Shown here in pieces: positions 1 to 9,177 of a stretch of 64,000 nucleotides of DNA (within the stretch, counting starts at the first letter, position 1; every line of letters begins with the position of its first letter). A model generated the notes under the pieces. It saw only the letters and a program-made list of their open reading frames with translations, did no database searches and was not told the DNA's origin. Made by a program: the position numbers and the translations under genes. This stretch comes from Sphingobacterium athyrii. Lineage in GTDB: Bacteria; Bacteroidota; Bacteroidia; Sphingobacteriales; Sphingobacteriaceae. The stretch spans positions 186,614-250,613 of the forward strand of contig NZ_QCXX01000010.1 of assembly GCF_003071065.1 (NCBI RefSeq), in the 5' to 3' direction.

Positions 1-306
1 AATCCAGAACGCCCCAATGAGCTCACAGCATTGGTATGGAATTATGATAATGCCTGGCGAGTCTCCTGGTATGAAGACGGTGTTTATGTGGGGGAAATGC
101 AGCAGTTCACTGGACATGATCCGCAGACAAGAAAGAAAATCGTCGAAAATAAAGATAAATACGCTTACGATTGGATTTGGACGACAACAACAGACCATTT
201 GTTTGCAGCGAAACCACTGAATCCAGATTCAGAAATGATGGTTTTGGTGGAGGATAGATTTGGAATTAAATACAAAACATATGTTCAACAGAAAAAAGAT
301 AGATAG
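1..306 (+). CDS. Calcineurin-like phosphoesterase, C-terminal part (partial)
   Basis: The reading frame is open from the first base and ends at 306, so only the last ~101 residues are present. They contain a Trp-rich tail (WRVSWYEDGVYVGEMQQFTG, then WIWTTTTDHLF and a final DRFG) that I recognise as the C-terminal domain attached to secreted Bacteroidota calcineurin-like metallophosphoesterases. The catalytic metal-binding domain lies outside the window, so activity cannot be judged. The gene runs into the downstream phosphodiesterase with a short overlap, which suggests translational coupling and a shared operon. Family assignment rests on this tail only. Confidence 0.6.
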   Translation, partial: NPERPNELTALVWNYDNAWRVSWYEDGVYVGEMQQFTGHDPQTRKKIVENKDKYAYDWIWTTTTDHLFAAKPLNPDSEMMVLVEDRFGIKYKTYVQQKKDR

Positions 307-1351
307 CTTGTTCATGATGGCCCTGGTGATCCTTTTGTGCATCACATCCCCATCAATCCTGCTGGCTCAAACACCGTCGATTTCGCTTAGCAATTACACA
401 ATCCCACTGAATAGCAGGGGAGCTTATGTCGCATCCGTTAACGGTCCGTTGCCGCTGAGCCAGCTGCGGATGAAGATTGTCGGTGATACGGCAAAGCTTT
501 TTACTTTGGGCAAAAACGGAAAAATTTATCTCCGGAAGTCAAAGCTGGTGTCCGCAAATGATGGTATCCGCGCGTATGGAATAACGGTAGAATTTGACAA
601 AAAAAGGTACGAAGTGGAACTGGTGAAGGATGAATTCCTGCGCAACAAAGTAATCGCACATCGTGGGGCATGGCGTGCAGAAGGTGTCATGCAGAACTCC
701 ATCCGTTCTTTTCAACAAGCCGTCGCCCTAGGTTGTGCCGGTTCTGAGTTTGATGTATGGTTGTCTAAGGACCGACAGGTTGTGCTGTCTCATGATCCAC
801 ATATCGGCGGTCTCGCTGTAGAAGAATCTACAGCACAAGAGCTTTATACATCAACGCTGAAAGGGGGCGATCCTGTACCCACGCTAATCGAATTCATCAA
901 GCTGGCAAAACAGCAGAACAAAACGAAAATGATCCTGGAGATAAAGTCTTCGCCAACGGGTAGAAGCCTGGAGCTTGCGGATTCGGTTTTAGCTGTCGTG
1001 CACCGCCTTAAAGCACAGGGCTATATCGAATATATTAGTTTTGATTATGCTGTACTCTGCCATATCGTTAAACGTGATCCGAGTGCTCGCACGGCTTATC
1101 TATACGGGAACAAGACTGTCGGCGAACTTAAAGTAGATGGGCTCGCCGGACTCGATTATGATTTCTACCAGTATAGGAAGGACCCTACATTGATTAAGCG
1201 CGCAAAGGAAGCAGGACTATGGACCAATGTGTGGACAGTCAATACCGTAAACGAGCTGCGCAAGTTTCTCGATAGCGAAGTAGACTGGATTACCACTGAC
1301 GAACCCGAGCTACTGTTAAAACTAATCAATGAAAAAAAAACTAAAATTTAG
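281..1351 (+). CDS. Secreted glycerophosphodiester phosphodiesterase
   Basis: GDPD-family TIM barrel, expected to hydrolyse glycerophosphodiesters to glycerol-3-phosphate and an alcohol. Seen: a hydrophobic signal peptide of about 30 residues ending in LLAQ; an N-terminal beta-rich extension (about residues 31-120) of unknown role; then the catalytic domain with the HRG motif (His127), the metal-binding EFD pair (Glu156, Asp158), the HDP histidine (His171) and the ILEIKSS strand (Glu220). All core catalytic positions are kept; the usual ENT motif reads QNS, as I recall for Bacteroidota relatives. I chose the ATG at 281; a TTG at 260 behind a GGTGGAGG stretch would add seven residues. It overlaps the upstream phosphoesterase and lies 3 nt before the DUF4434 gene, so it is part of the PUL operon. 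It should act in the periplasm or on the surface. Confidence 0.85.
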   Translation: MFNRKKIDSLFMMALVILLCITSPSILLAQTPSISLSNYTIPLNSRGAYVASVNGPLPLSQLRMKIVGDTAKLFTLGKNGKIYLRKSKLVSANDGIRAYGITVEFDKKRYEVELVKDEFLRNKVIAHRGAWRAEGVMQNSIRSFQQAVALGCAGSEFDVWLSKDRQVVLSHDPHIGGLAVEESTAQELYTSTLKGGDPVPTLIEFIKLAKQQNKTKMILEIKSSPTGRSLELADSVLAVVHRLKAQGYIEYISFDYAVLCHIVKRDPSARTAYLYGNKTVGELKVDGLAGLDYDFYQYRKDPTLIKRAKEAGLWTNVWTVNTVNELRKFLDSEVDWITTDEPELLLKLINEKKTKI

Positions 1352-1354
1352 ACT

Positions 1355-2770
1355 ATGAATAAGCTGAGAAAACTTTTGCTGTCCTGGATGCTAATCCTTG
1401 TCTTGGTACCATTTGCTGTGATTGCACAGGAAGGTATATCCCTTACGTTAATTCCACCGACGACGATTACTAATCAGGTTGATCTCGACATCCGTGCTGG
1501 TTTAAGAAATGAGGAAGGAATGGCTAAAATTGTAGAACTATCTGTTTATTTAGGGAAGGAACGGCCCGAAAACCTGTTGTATTATTCAAAGAAGGAAGTA
1601 ATGCCCCAAACAGCGTACGAAATCAAGCATATCCTCCCGACAAAAAATTTGGTGGGAAATCAAAAGATTACCCTTGTGGTCAAGGACGGTAATAAAAAAT
1701 ATCGAAAAGTTCGCGATATAGAAGTTATCGCTTCCCAACAACGTTCCACTGGGCTTATTGATGGCGCATGGGCAGGCATTTATCATTGGAGTGAAACTGA
1801 AGGTAAGCACTGGAATAATGATATCAAACAAATGACCGAAGAGCAGTGGCGTGAAATGGTGCGCGCCATGCACAAATTAAAAATGGATATTGTTGTTGTT
1901 CAGGAAGTCTTTCGAAATGAAGAATATGTTGGCAAGCATGAGACGACGGTAGATTCCTATAAAGGCAAGGCATTTTATCCATCTGTACTGTATCCGGAGC
2001 GGGTTCCGATCACAGCAACAGATCCCGTGGAGGCCATTTTAGATGAGGCCGATAAGCAAGGTATGCATATTTTTGTCGGTGTGGGGATGTTTGCTTGGTT
2101 CGATTTTACCAAAGAATCGCTGCTTTGGCATAAGAAAGTGGCCAAAGAGCTGTGGGACAAATATGGACATCATCCATCGTTCTATGGTTTCTATGTTTCG
2201 GAAGAAAGTGGTGGTAACTTAGATAATTGGGAGCATAGCGAAGTGATGCGAATGCAGCGCAAAAAAGAGATTGTTGACTTCTTTCGTGAATTCAAAGCCT
2301 ACTGCAACCAAATTGCACCTGCTAAACCCGTCATGCTGGCCACTAATAGCATGCAGGTACCCGTGGGGCTAGATGCTTATCCAGCACTGCTACAGAATCT
2401 GGATATTCTTTGCCCCTTTGGCTTCGCTCGGATGCCCGAAGGTGACCTGACGGGCAAAGAGGCTGCCGATCTATTGCAGTCGCTATGCAATCAAGCGGGA
2501 GCTCATCTTTGGTTTGATTTGGAAACTTTTTTGTTTAATGAAGATCAATCGCTTTATCCGCGGCCCGTGGAGGAAATTGTCCGTGACCTTAATCTTTTTC
2601 AAAACTTTGAAAAAATACTTTGTTATCAATTTCCGGGTGTATTTAACGATCCTAAAATGTCGATCCGAATTGGTGAAGAGCGTACAATAGATCTCTTTAA
2701 GGCATATCAGCACTATCTGGAAAAAACAACGAAAGAGCGACTATCAAAAGACAGGCGATCCAGTAAGTAA
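1355..2770 (+). CDS. Secreted DUF4434 TIM-barrel protein
   Basis: 471-residue exported protein. A signal peptide (about residues 1-24, ending VIAQ) is followed by an Ig-like region of about 110 residues and, from about residue 130 (GLIDGAWAGIYHW), a TIM-barrel domain of DUF4434 type. That family resembles glycoside hydrolases, but I know of no established specificity. The strand ending GFYVSEESGG near residue 280 carries adjacent Glu residues placed like a catalytic acid/base; the role is inferred. It starts 3 nt after the GDPD stop and precedes susC, so it probably processes the same substrate. A paralogue lies at 11687-13228. Confidence 0.7.
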   Translation: MNKLRKLLLSWMLILVLVPFAVIAQEGISLTLIPPTTITNQVDLDIRAGLRNEEGMAKIVELSVYLGKERPENLLYYSKKEVMPQTAYEIKHILPTKNLVGNQKITLVVKDGNKKYRKVRDIEVIASQQRSTGLIDGAWAGIYHWSETEGKHWNNDIKQMTEEQWREMVRAMHKLKMDIVVVQEVFRNEEYVGKHETTVDSYKGKAFYPSVLYPERVPITATDPVEAILDEADKQGMHIFVGVGMFAWFDFTKESLLWHKKVAKELWDKYGHHPSFYGFYVSEESGGNLDNWEHSEVMRMQRKKEIVDFFREFKAYCNQIAPAKPVMLATNSMQVPVGLDAYPALLQNLDILCPFGFARMPEGDLTGKEAADLLQSLCNQAGAHLWFDLETFLFNEDQSLYPRPVEEIVRDLNLFQNFEKILCYQFPGVFNDPKMSIRIGEERTIDLFKAYQHYLEKTTKERLSKDRRSSK

Positions 2771-2927
2771 GGGGTAGCGCAGCAGCATTGTTAATTTCAG
2801 ATGAAGTTTTTTTAAAGGAATTTATTTGACATATTTTATATTTTAAAATATTTTAATATTGTACCGTTTTATAGATATTTTTATTAAAAATATAGGGTAC
2901 AATTACAACTACTAACCACAAACTTTT
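2771..2927 (+). promoter_or_regulatory. AT-rich leader region of susC
   Basis: This 157-base gap before the SusC gene is extremely AT-rich. A TTTG at 2825-2828 and a one-mismatch TAnnTTTG match (TAATATTG, 2854-2861) could form a Bacteroidota promoter, but their 25-base spacing is longer than usual. No hairpin or operator is obvious. Transcription of susC may start here, or the upstream enzyme genes may read through. Confidence 0.3.
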
Positions 2928-5900
2928 ATGAAACCATTTAAACAAAAGAAATCAAGCAGAAAGGGGCGGAGACGTAATCTTACGTTCTCTCATTCCTTGT
3001 TTGCGCTGTGTCTCGTTTCTTGTACTCTCACAAGATCCTATGCACAACAGTCACGACTTGAAGGTGTCGTTCGCAATGCCACAAACAGGCAACCAATAGA
3101 AGCGGCGAGCATACGCGAAACAGCAATGAAGCTCAATGCAGCGACAGACGTACTGGGCCGCTTTTCGCTACCAGTCGATGGAAATAAGGTCCGCCTGTTG
3201 CTTACGGCGATTGGGTACGTCTCAAAGGACACTGTAGTCACAGTGGGTAATGGGCCCATTGAGTTTCTGCTGAAAGAAGATAATACCCAATTGGATGAGG
3301 TTATCATTGTGGGCTATGGGCAAATGAAAAAAGCAAGTGTTACAGGAGCCATTGCACAGATTAGCGGCGATGAATTAAAAACAGCGCCGACGGCCAATCT
3401 TTCTTCGATGCTACAGGGACGTCTACCGGGATTGGTGACCCGCCAAAGCAGCGGCCAACCGGGATCCGATGGCGCTTCGCTCATGGTGCGCGGCTATAGT
3501 ACATTGGGAAACAACTCACCACTGATTATCGTGGATGGTATAGAACGTGACTTTCCGCAGATCAATCCCGATGAGGTAGAAGCGATCACGGTTTTAAAGG
3601 ATGCGTCGGCGGCCATATATGGTGTAAGGGGTGCTAACGGCGTAATCCTAGTAACAACAAAAAAAGGAAAGCAACAGAAACCTACCCTACATTACAAGGG
3701 ATCTTATGCGCTAAGTAAAAATACCGCTTTTCCCGAGTTTTTAAATGCTGCGGATTATGTAAAATATTACAATAAAGCACAGGAACTCGATGGTGTTGCT
3801 GAAGCGTCGCGTCGTTTCAATGCAGATGAGATTGAACGCATCACCAATGGTGACCCACAAGGGATATTTGGGAATACGGATTGGTTCGGTATGCTTTTTA
3901 AAAGCAGCGCTCCAACTGTGACCAATAACTTGACTCTCAATGGTGGTTCAGACCGGTACCGTTATTTTGTATCTGCAGGTGCTTTTAATCAAGATGGTAT
4001 CATCGATCGTACATCCTACGACCGGTATAACGGGCGTATAAATTTCGATGCAGATATCTTTGATAACTTCAAACTTTCACTAAATGTTGCTTATCGGGAT
4101 GACATCCGTAAGGAACCGGGATTATCTGCTGGTCTGGGCAATAGTTATGCCTCAGTGTTTGCACAAGCCATGATGTCCTATCCGTTTTTACCTGCTTACA
4201 ACGCCGCTGGCATTCCTGTCGGAAGCCTGAATCCAGGAAATGGTAATCAGAATCCATTGGCTGCAAGAGATTTATCCGGCGAAAACTCAACACGGTCCAA
4301 CCGTTTCCAAAGTAATCTTTCCCTTGAGTATGAAGTGCCCGGTGTGTCTGGCCTTCGGCTGAAAGTAAATGGCGCCTTTGATAAAGGGTATACGATGCGT
4401 AAAGCCTATCTGTTGCCTTATCAATTGGATGTATACAACAATGCTACCCGGCAATATACATTAGCTTTTGCACGGCATGCAAATGGTGGGGTAGCAAATT
4501 TAAACCAATGGTTTACTGACTCATGGCAAAAGACGATCCAACCATCAATAAGCTATACCAATAAGTTTGGAGCACATTCGGTCAATGCGCTATTTCTCTA
4601 CGAATATTTGCGCACAGATAATAGCTCGTTATCTGGCGGGCGACGTGGCTATCCGATCACAGACATTATGGACTTGAACTTCGGTGAGGAAGTTATTGAT
4701 AATCTGGTGAAAGGAGGGCATGGGATGTTCAGTAGAGCCGGCTATTCGTTCCGTTTCAACTACGACTACGCAGATAAATACTTGTTGGAAGTGTTGGGAC
4801 GTTATGATGGCTCGCCAATGCTCCCCGCCCATACACGCTGGGATATCTTTCCTGCCGTATCTGCCGCTTGGAGAATCTCCAAAGAACCTTTTTTCCAAGA
4901 AGCATTTGATATGGTGGACGATTTAAAAATCCGTGGATCGATTGGTAGGCTCGGAAACGACAGGATTGGAGACTATCAATTCTTACGGACGATGAGTCTC
5001 GGTGCTGATCCCGTGGTCCTGATCGGAAATACGTTAGGTAAGCCTCTTAATGTTAGTACGTTCCCTAATTTTGATATAAAATGGGAAACAACCACGACCT
5101 ATAATGCTGGTCTGGAAGCTACCTTATGGAAAGGCCTTCTTGGCGTGGAAGCCGATGTATTTTATAGGGTCACCAAAGATATCTTGCAGAATCCATCTAG
5201 TTTAAATCCACCATCATTTGGCGGATATTTTCCCAGCTTTGTCAACTCGGGTATAGTAGATAGCCGGGGCTTTGAGCTTATTTTATCGCATCGGAACAAT
5301 ATCGGTGATTTTAATTACAACGTACGTGGAAATGTAAGTTTTGCACGTAGTAAAGTAATCGAAACAACCGAAGATGCCAATGTACCCGATTATCTTCGTC
5401 GTGCCGGAAGACCTATCGGTCTGAAATATGGTTTCGTAGCAGACGGATTTTTTCAAAGTGAAGAGGAAATTGAGCGCAGTGCACTTTTTGGCCCTACCCG
5501 CGTTGGAGAGATTAAACTGAAAGATCTTAACGGTGATGGTCGTATCACGTTCGATCAGGATTGGACGGTAATTGGTAAGGGTGATTTGCCAGAAATGATG
5601 TTCGGGCTCAATTTGGGAGGCTCTTATAAAGGTTTTGATTTCAACGCTTTCTTTCAGGGAGCAGCACGTTCTGATGTCGCTTTGTCAGGTCTTTATACCA
5701 ATTCAGGAATCTATGATAATACCTTCTATACGATGCCTTTTTATCAGGATGGGAATTCGCCAAAATATTTAGTGGAGAATGCCTGGACACCGGAGAACAC
5801 AAATGCGAAATATCCTCGTTTGAGTACGCAGTCGGCACAGAGCGGCGGCAAATTCTCATCTTTCTGGATAAAAGACGGCGCTTATCTACGTCTGAAAACA

Positions 5901-6095
5901 GCGCAGATCGGTTATACGTTGCCCGCATCTTGGTTGAATAAAGCCAAAATTCAACAAGTACGCTGTTTTGTTTCGGGTAGCAACCTGGTTACATGGAGCA
6001 GTTTGCCCTATCTGGATCCCGAAATGCCGAGTGTGAATCAAGGCTATTATCCGCAACAGCGTGTTTATGAATTTGGCTTATCTCTTACCTTTTAA
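2928..6095 (+). CDS. SusC-like TonB-dependent outer-membrane transporter
   Basis: 1055-residue TonB-dependent receptor that, with the adjacent SusD-like lipoprotein, should import oligomeric ligand across the outer membrane. Seen in order: a basic, long signal peptide (to about residue 40, SYAQQ); a carboxypeptidase-regulatory-like domain (about 42-120); the plug with the SusC hallmark LDEVIIVGYGQMKKASVTGA and, near residues 224-240, LKDASAAIYGVRGANGVI; then the 22-strand barrel ending in the aromatic beta-signal LSLTF. The length is normal for the family and there is no N-terminal STN signalling domain, so it is not itself part of a TonB-ECF sigma relay. No sigma/anti-sigma or hybrid regulator gene lies in this part of the locus. 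The partner gene begins 19 nt downstream. Substrate is unknown. Confidence 0.95.
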   Translation: MKPFKQKKSSRKGRRRNLTFSHSLFALCLVSCTLTRSYAQQSRLEGVVRNATNRQPIEAASIRETAMKLNAATDVLGRFSLPVDGNKVRLLLTAIGYVSKDTVVTVGNGPIEFLLKEDNTQLDEVIIVGYGQMKKASVTGAIAQISGDELKTAPTANLSSMLQGRLPGLVTRQSSGQPGSDGASLMVRGYSTLGNNSPLIIVDGIERDFPQINPDEVEAITVLKDASAAIYGVRGANGVILVTTKKGKQQKPTLHYKGSYALSKNTAFPEFLNAADYVKYYNKAQELDGVAEASRRFNADEIERITNGDPQGIFGNTDWFGMLFKSSAPTVTNNLTLNGGSDRYRYFVSAGAFNQDGIIDRTSYDRYNGRINFDADIFDNFKLSLNVAYRDDIRKEPGLSAGLGNSYASVFAQAMMSYPFLPAYNAAGIPVGSLNPGNGNQNPLAARDLSGENSTRSNRFQSNLSLEYEVPGVSGLRLKVNGAFDKGYTMRKAYLLPYQLDVYNNATRQYTLAFARHANGGVANLNQWFTDSWQKTIQPSISYTNKFGAHSVNALFLYEYLRTDNSSLSGGRRGYPITDIMDLNFGEEVIDNLVKGGHGMFSRAGYSFRFNYDYADKYLLEVLGRYDGSPMLPAHTRWDIFPAVSAAWRISKEPFFQEAFDMVDDLKIRGSIGRLGNDRIGDYQFLRTMSLGADPVVLIGNTLGKPLNVSTFPNFDIKWETTTTYNAGLEATLWKGLLGVEADVFYRVTKDILQNPSSLNPPSFGGYFPSFVNSGIVDSRGFELILSHRNNIGDFNYNVRGNVSFARSKVIETTEDANVPDYLRRAGRPIGLKYGFVADGFFQSEEEIERSALFGPTRVGEIKLKDLNGDGRITFDQDWTVIGKGDLPEMMFGLNLGGSYKGFDFNAFFQGAARSDVALSGLYTNSGIYDNTFYTMPFYQDGNSPKYLVENAWTPENTNAKYPRLSTQSAQSGGKFSSFWIKDGAYLRLKTAQIGYTLPASWLNKAKIQQVRCFVSGSNLVTWSSLPYLDPEMPSVNQGYYPQQRVYEFGLSLTF

Positions 6096-6114
6096 TTTTT
6101 TAATTAGTACAACG

Positions 6115-7698
6115 ATGAAATTGATATATAAATATAGCATATTGGCCTTAACCGCCATGCTGAGTTTTCAAAGCTGTTCGATAGAACCGGAACTTACCGA
6201 TGTATACGATGAACGGGTGGCCTGGAGCGGTGAAGCCAATGTAGAGCTTTCTCTAAACAAGTTTTATCCATTGATAGGGCAATCCTATTATTCTGCACAT
6301 GTCAATCAGGATGCCTACGCTGACTTGCTAAAGAAGAATACTCCGAATGATGAGGTCAATCTTTTGATCTTAGGTTCATCTACGATTACACCGGGAGCTA
6401 ATCCACTCGACAACTGGTCTTGGGGATACACCTGGATCCGACATTGTAATGAATTTTTGGATGGGTTGAAAACAAAGGGTACGGGATTGCCCACAGAATT
6501 TTATCAACGGGTAGAGGGGGAGGTTTTGTTTTTCAGGGCTTACGTGTATTTTGAATTGGCAAAGCGATATGGGGCTAGCGTAATTTTGTATGATGGCCTG
6601 AATGATGGGGTCGGACGCTCACTCAGCATGCCAGATGAGGTGTGGGATTTTATTGCTGCGGATCTGGACAAAGCTGCAGCGCAGCTGCCCGCGATTGTTC
6701 CGGCTGCAAAAAGGGGAAAGATAACCAAGGGGGCAGCCTTAGGTCTTAAAGCGCGTGCGATGCTCTATGCAAGACGTTGGAAAGCCAGTTCTGATGCAGT
6801 AACCGCCTTGCAGGCACTTAACCTGTATGATCTTTATCCTGATTACAAAGCTTTATTTAACCAACGCCGGAGCGAGGGAACTGAAAATAAAGAGAGCATT
6901 TTGGAGTTCGGTTTCTTGGCACCTAATTTTACTTACTCTTTTGACTATTTCTTTTGCCCGCCGTTGGATGGTGGATATGCCCAGATTAGCCCCACAGAAA
7001 ATTTGGTAAAAGAATACCAGATGGCAGACGGAACAGACTTTACTTGGAACAACCCTGTACATGCAGCCAATCCGTACCAAGGGAGAGAACCTCGTTTCTA
7101 TGCGTCAATACTTTACAATGGTGCTCCATGGAAAGGGCGTATCTTGGAAACCGTAGTGGGATCGAAAGAAGGATATGCCGTGGGCGGTGGAACGACCTCA
7201 ACCGGTTACTATATGCGTAAATTCTTTGATGAAAGACTGACAGATCTCGGAAGAGGCGAATTGACTTTTTATTTCATGCGGTACGCAGAAGTGCTCTTGA
7301 TCCAAGCCGAGGCCATGGCCGAGCAGGGACAATTGTCGGCAGGACTGGAAGCTTTGAACAAAGTGCGCCGTCGCGCTGGCTTTACAAGGGATCTCGCGGC
7401 GACAAATACAGGGCAGTTGTTGAACCTAATTCGCCGAGAACGGATGGTGGAGCTGGCATTTGAAGGACACCGTTTTTGGGATCTTCGCCGATGGGGACTG
7501 GCACCGAGTGTATTGAACGGTACACATGCTACAGGTGTTAAAATTACCAAAGCGGCCAACGGAGACTTGACTTATGAATTGGTGGATGCCGATAATGGAC
7601 GCAGTCGTGTTTATCCAGAAAAATACAATCGCTTCCCTATTCCGATAGCGGAACTGCAACGAAATCCAAATATAGAGCAATTTAATGAGTGGAAATAA
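6115..7698 (+). CDS. RagB/SusD family nutrient-uptake lipoprotein
   Basis: Surface substrate-binding lipoprotein that caps the SusC barrel. The ATG at 6115 gives a clean lipoprotein signal (lipobox LSFQSC, Cys21); an in-frame ATG at 6061 lies inside susC and would destroy it. Typical SusD features are the helix FFRAYVYFELAKRYG near residue 140 and the C-terminal block ELAFEGHRFWDLRRWG near residue 445. The protein ends with the usual PNIEQFNEWK. Length (527 residues) is normal. It starts 19 nt after susC, and the next lipoprotein gene begins 16 nt after its stop, so the three are one transcription unit. Confidence 0.95.
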   Translation: MKLIYKYSILALTAMLSFQSCSIEPELTDVYDERVAWSGEANVELSLNKFYPLIGQSYYSAHVNQDAYADLLKKNTPNDEVNLLILGSSTITPGANPLDNWSWGYTWIRHCNEFLDGLKTKGTGLPTEFYQRVEGEVLFFRAYVYFELAKRYGASVILYDGLNDGVGRSLSMPDEVWDFIAADLDKAAAQLPAIVPAAKRGKITKGAALGLKARAMLYARRWKASSDAVTALQALNLYDLYPDYKALFNQRRSEGTENKESILEFGFLAPNFTYSFDYFFCPPLDGGYAQISPTENLVKEYQMADGTDFTWNNPVHAANPYQGREPRFYASILYNGAPWKGRILETVVGSKEGYAVGGGTTSTGYYMRKFFDERLTDLGRGELTFYFMRYAEVLLIQAEAMAEQGQLSAGLEALNKVRRRAGFTRDLAATNTGQLLNLIRRERMVELAFEGHRFWDLRRWGLAPSVLNGTHATGVKITKAANGDLTYELVDADNGRSRVYPEKYNRFPIPIAELQRNPNIEQFNEWK

Positions 7699-7714
7699 AC
7701 CAAGATACGGACCG

Positions 7715-9112
7715 ATGAAAAATTATCTAAAATATACACTGCTGGTGTTGTCCAGCCTCAGTTTGCTATCCTGCCAAAAAGTGGAATTGCATAAAGATGT
7801 TGAATTTAATCGTGGATTGTTAAATTTCATGTTGGCTATTCCAGGGCAGACTACCGAGTACATGGCTAAAACCACTGGACCTTATGCTGATGGGGATACC
7901 ATCTATGTCGAAGTACCGACAACGGCGGAAGAGCCTATTGATATCTCAAAGTTAAAAGCTACAGCTAGCTTGGAAAATAATGCACGCATGGAGCCGGCGC
8001 TGACAGGTGTGATGGACTTTACCTATCCGCTTGAAGTACGAGTAATTGATGGTGATGGAAATAGCAAGCGCCATATTATCAAGGCTGTGCCGACCCTTCC
8101 ACGCACTGTATTCAAGAAACGCTGGTTCTATACTGCTGACAAAATGGGGATACTTCGCACCAATATCTCTGGAATGACAGTGGTAAAAGACCAACTATTG
8201 GTTGCCGATTTTTCAGGAGGCAGCCTTGGGGAAACAGTAGGGGTGCGGGTGTACAATGCCAGCGACGGCACCTATGTGAAGACTATCCCTGCGCCAACAA
8301 CATTCTGTATGCAGGTGAGCGCAGATGACGCGGATCATTTTGTGATCAACCGATACAATATCTATTCGGCAGGATTGATGTTGTATTACTACGAAAATGT
8401 GGATAGTGAACCCAAGCTTATCCTGAACTATACAGCTGCGGATGGAGCTCCAGCTGAGCTGGGACGTAAAATTTCTGTCATCGGTAATTTAAAACAGGGC
8501 AAAGCTTATATTTATGCAACAGCGCCAGCGGTCAATAATCAGATTTATTATTGGGAGTTTAACAACGGTGTGGTCGTGAATTCAAGCCCAACGGTAATTC
8601 GCTATGCTGCGGCAGATCCATGGACATTTGCAGCGGTACAGCGTAAATCTTTGGATGCCAATTCAGATCACTACCTGACATACTGTAACTACGTGGCTTC
8701 AGATGCCAACCGGGAAAAAGGAAGCCGCTTTGTTAAATTTACACCAACAATGGATGTCGTTCAAATGGCTCCATCGAGCCATTATTATAAGATCTTAGAC
8801 TTCGAAGTATTTAATGTAGAAGGAAATCAGTTCATGGCTGTTCTTACGCAAGGTTTTTTCGCTTGGGATGCAACACACATTAAGGTCTATGATATTACAG
8901 ACCCGGACAAAATGATATTGCTGGAAGATTCTCCATTTTATCGCGATTTTATGCTATTCGAATCGGATGCCTATGGTGGTACAAACTACAACCGCTACGG
9001 TGACATCGATGTACGCGTGGTGGGTAAAAAGATTTCGATCTTCGCTACCATGGCAACAAATGATAAAGCGTATGCCGGAGTGATGGCCTACGACATGAGT
9101 TATAACAGGTAA
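7715..9112 (+). CDS. DUF4623-like surface lipoprotein of the PUL
   Basis: 465-residue lipoprotein (lipobox LSLLSC, Cys20) placed directly after SusD, the usual position of surface glycan-binding proteins. Residues about 25-130 look like the DUF5018-type beta domain seen in PUL lipoproteins. The rest is beta-rich with repeated Trp/Tyr/Gly strands and resembles DUF4623, probably a propeller-like fold. The ATG at 7715 is preferred because it gives the lipoprotein signal; a start at 7685 overlaps susD and would spoil it. A terminator follows 18 nt after the stop. A ligand-binding role is inferred from position only. Confidence 0.6.
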   Translation: MKNYLKYTLLVLSSLSLLSCQKVELHKDVEFNRGLLNFMLAIPGQTTEYMAKTTGPYADGDTIYVEVPTTAEEPIDISKLKATASLENNARMEPALTGVMDFTYPLEVRVIDGDGNSKRHIIKAVPTLPRTVFKKRWFYTADKMGILRTNISGMTVVKDQLLVADFSGGSLGETVGVRVYNASDGTYVKTIPAPTTFCMQVSADDADHFVINRYNIYSAGLMLYYYENVDSEPKLILNYTAADGAPAELGRKISVIGNLKQGKAYIYATAPAVNNQIYYWEFNNGVVVNSSPTVIRYAAADPWTFAAVQRKSLDANSDHYLTYCNYVASDANREKGSRFVKFTPTMDVVQMAPSSHYYKILDFEVFNVEGNQFMAVLTQGFFAWDATHIKVYDITDPDKMILLEDSPFYRDFMLFESDAYGGTNYNRYGDIDVRVVGKKISIFATMATNDKAYAGVMAYDMSYNR

Positions 9113-9130
9113 ATTACATAAAGTAACAAA

Positions 9131-9174
9131 ACTCGACACTTTACCCTCAAGGATAACGTGTCGAGTCTTTTTTT
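9131..9174 (+). terminator. Intrinsic terminator inside the PUL
   Basis: A perfect 9-bp stem (ACTCGACAC / GTGTCGAGT, 9131-9139 and 9158-9166) with an 18-nt loop is followed by a run of seven T at 9168-9174. It should end the transcript of the susC-susD-lipoprotein genes. It finishes only three bases before the ATG of the next gene. Confidence 0.8.
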
Positions 9175-9177
9175 AAG

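Noticed and set aside
260..280. TTG start for the GDPD gene behind GGTGGAGG
   Set aside because: It adds seven residues before the signal peptide; the ATG at 281 gives a normal signal, although the purine-rich stretch keeps the TTG possible.
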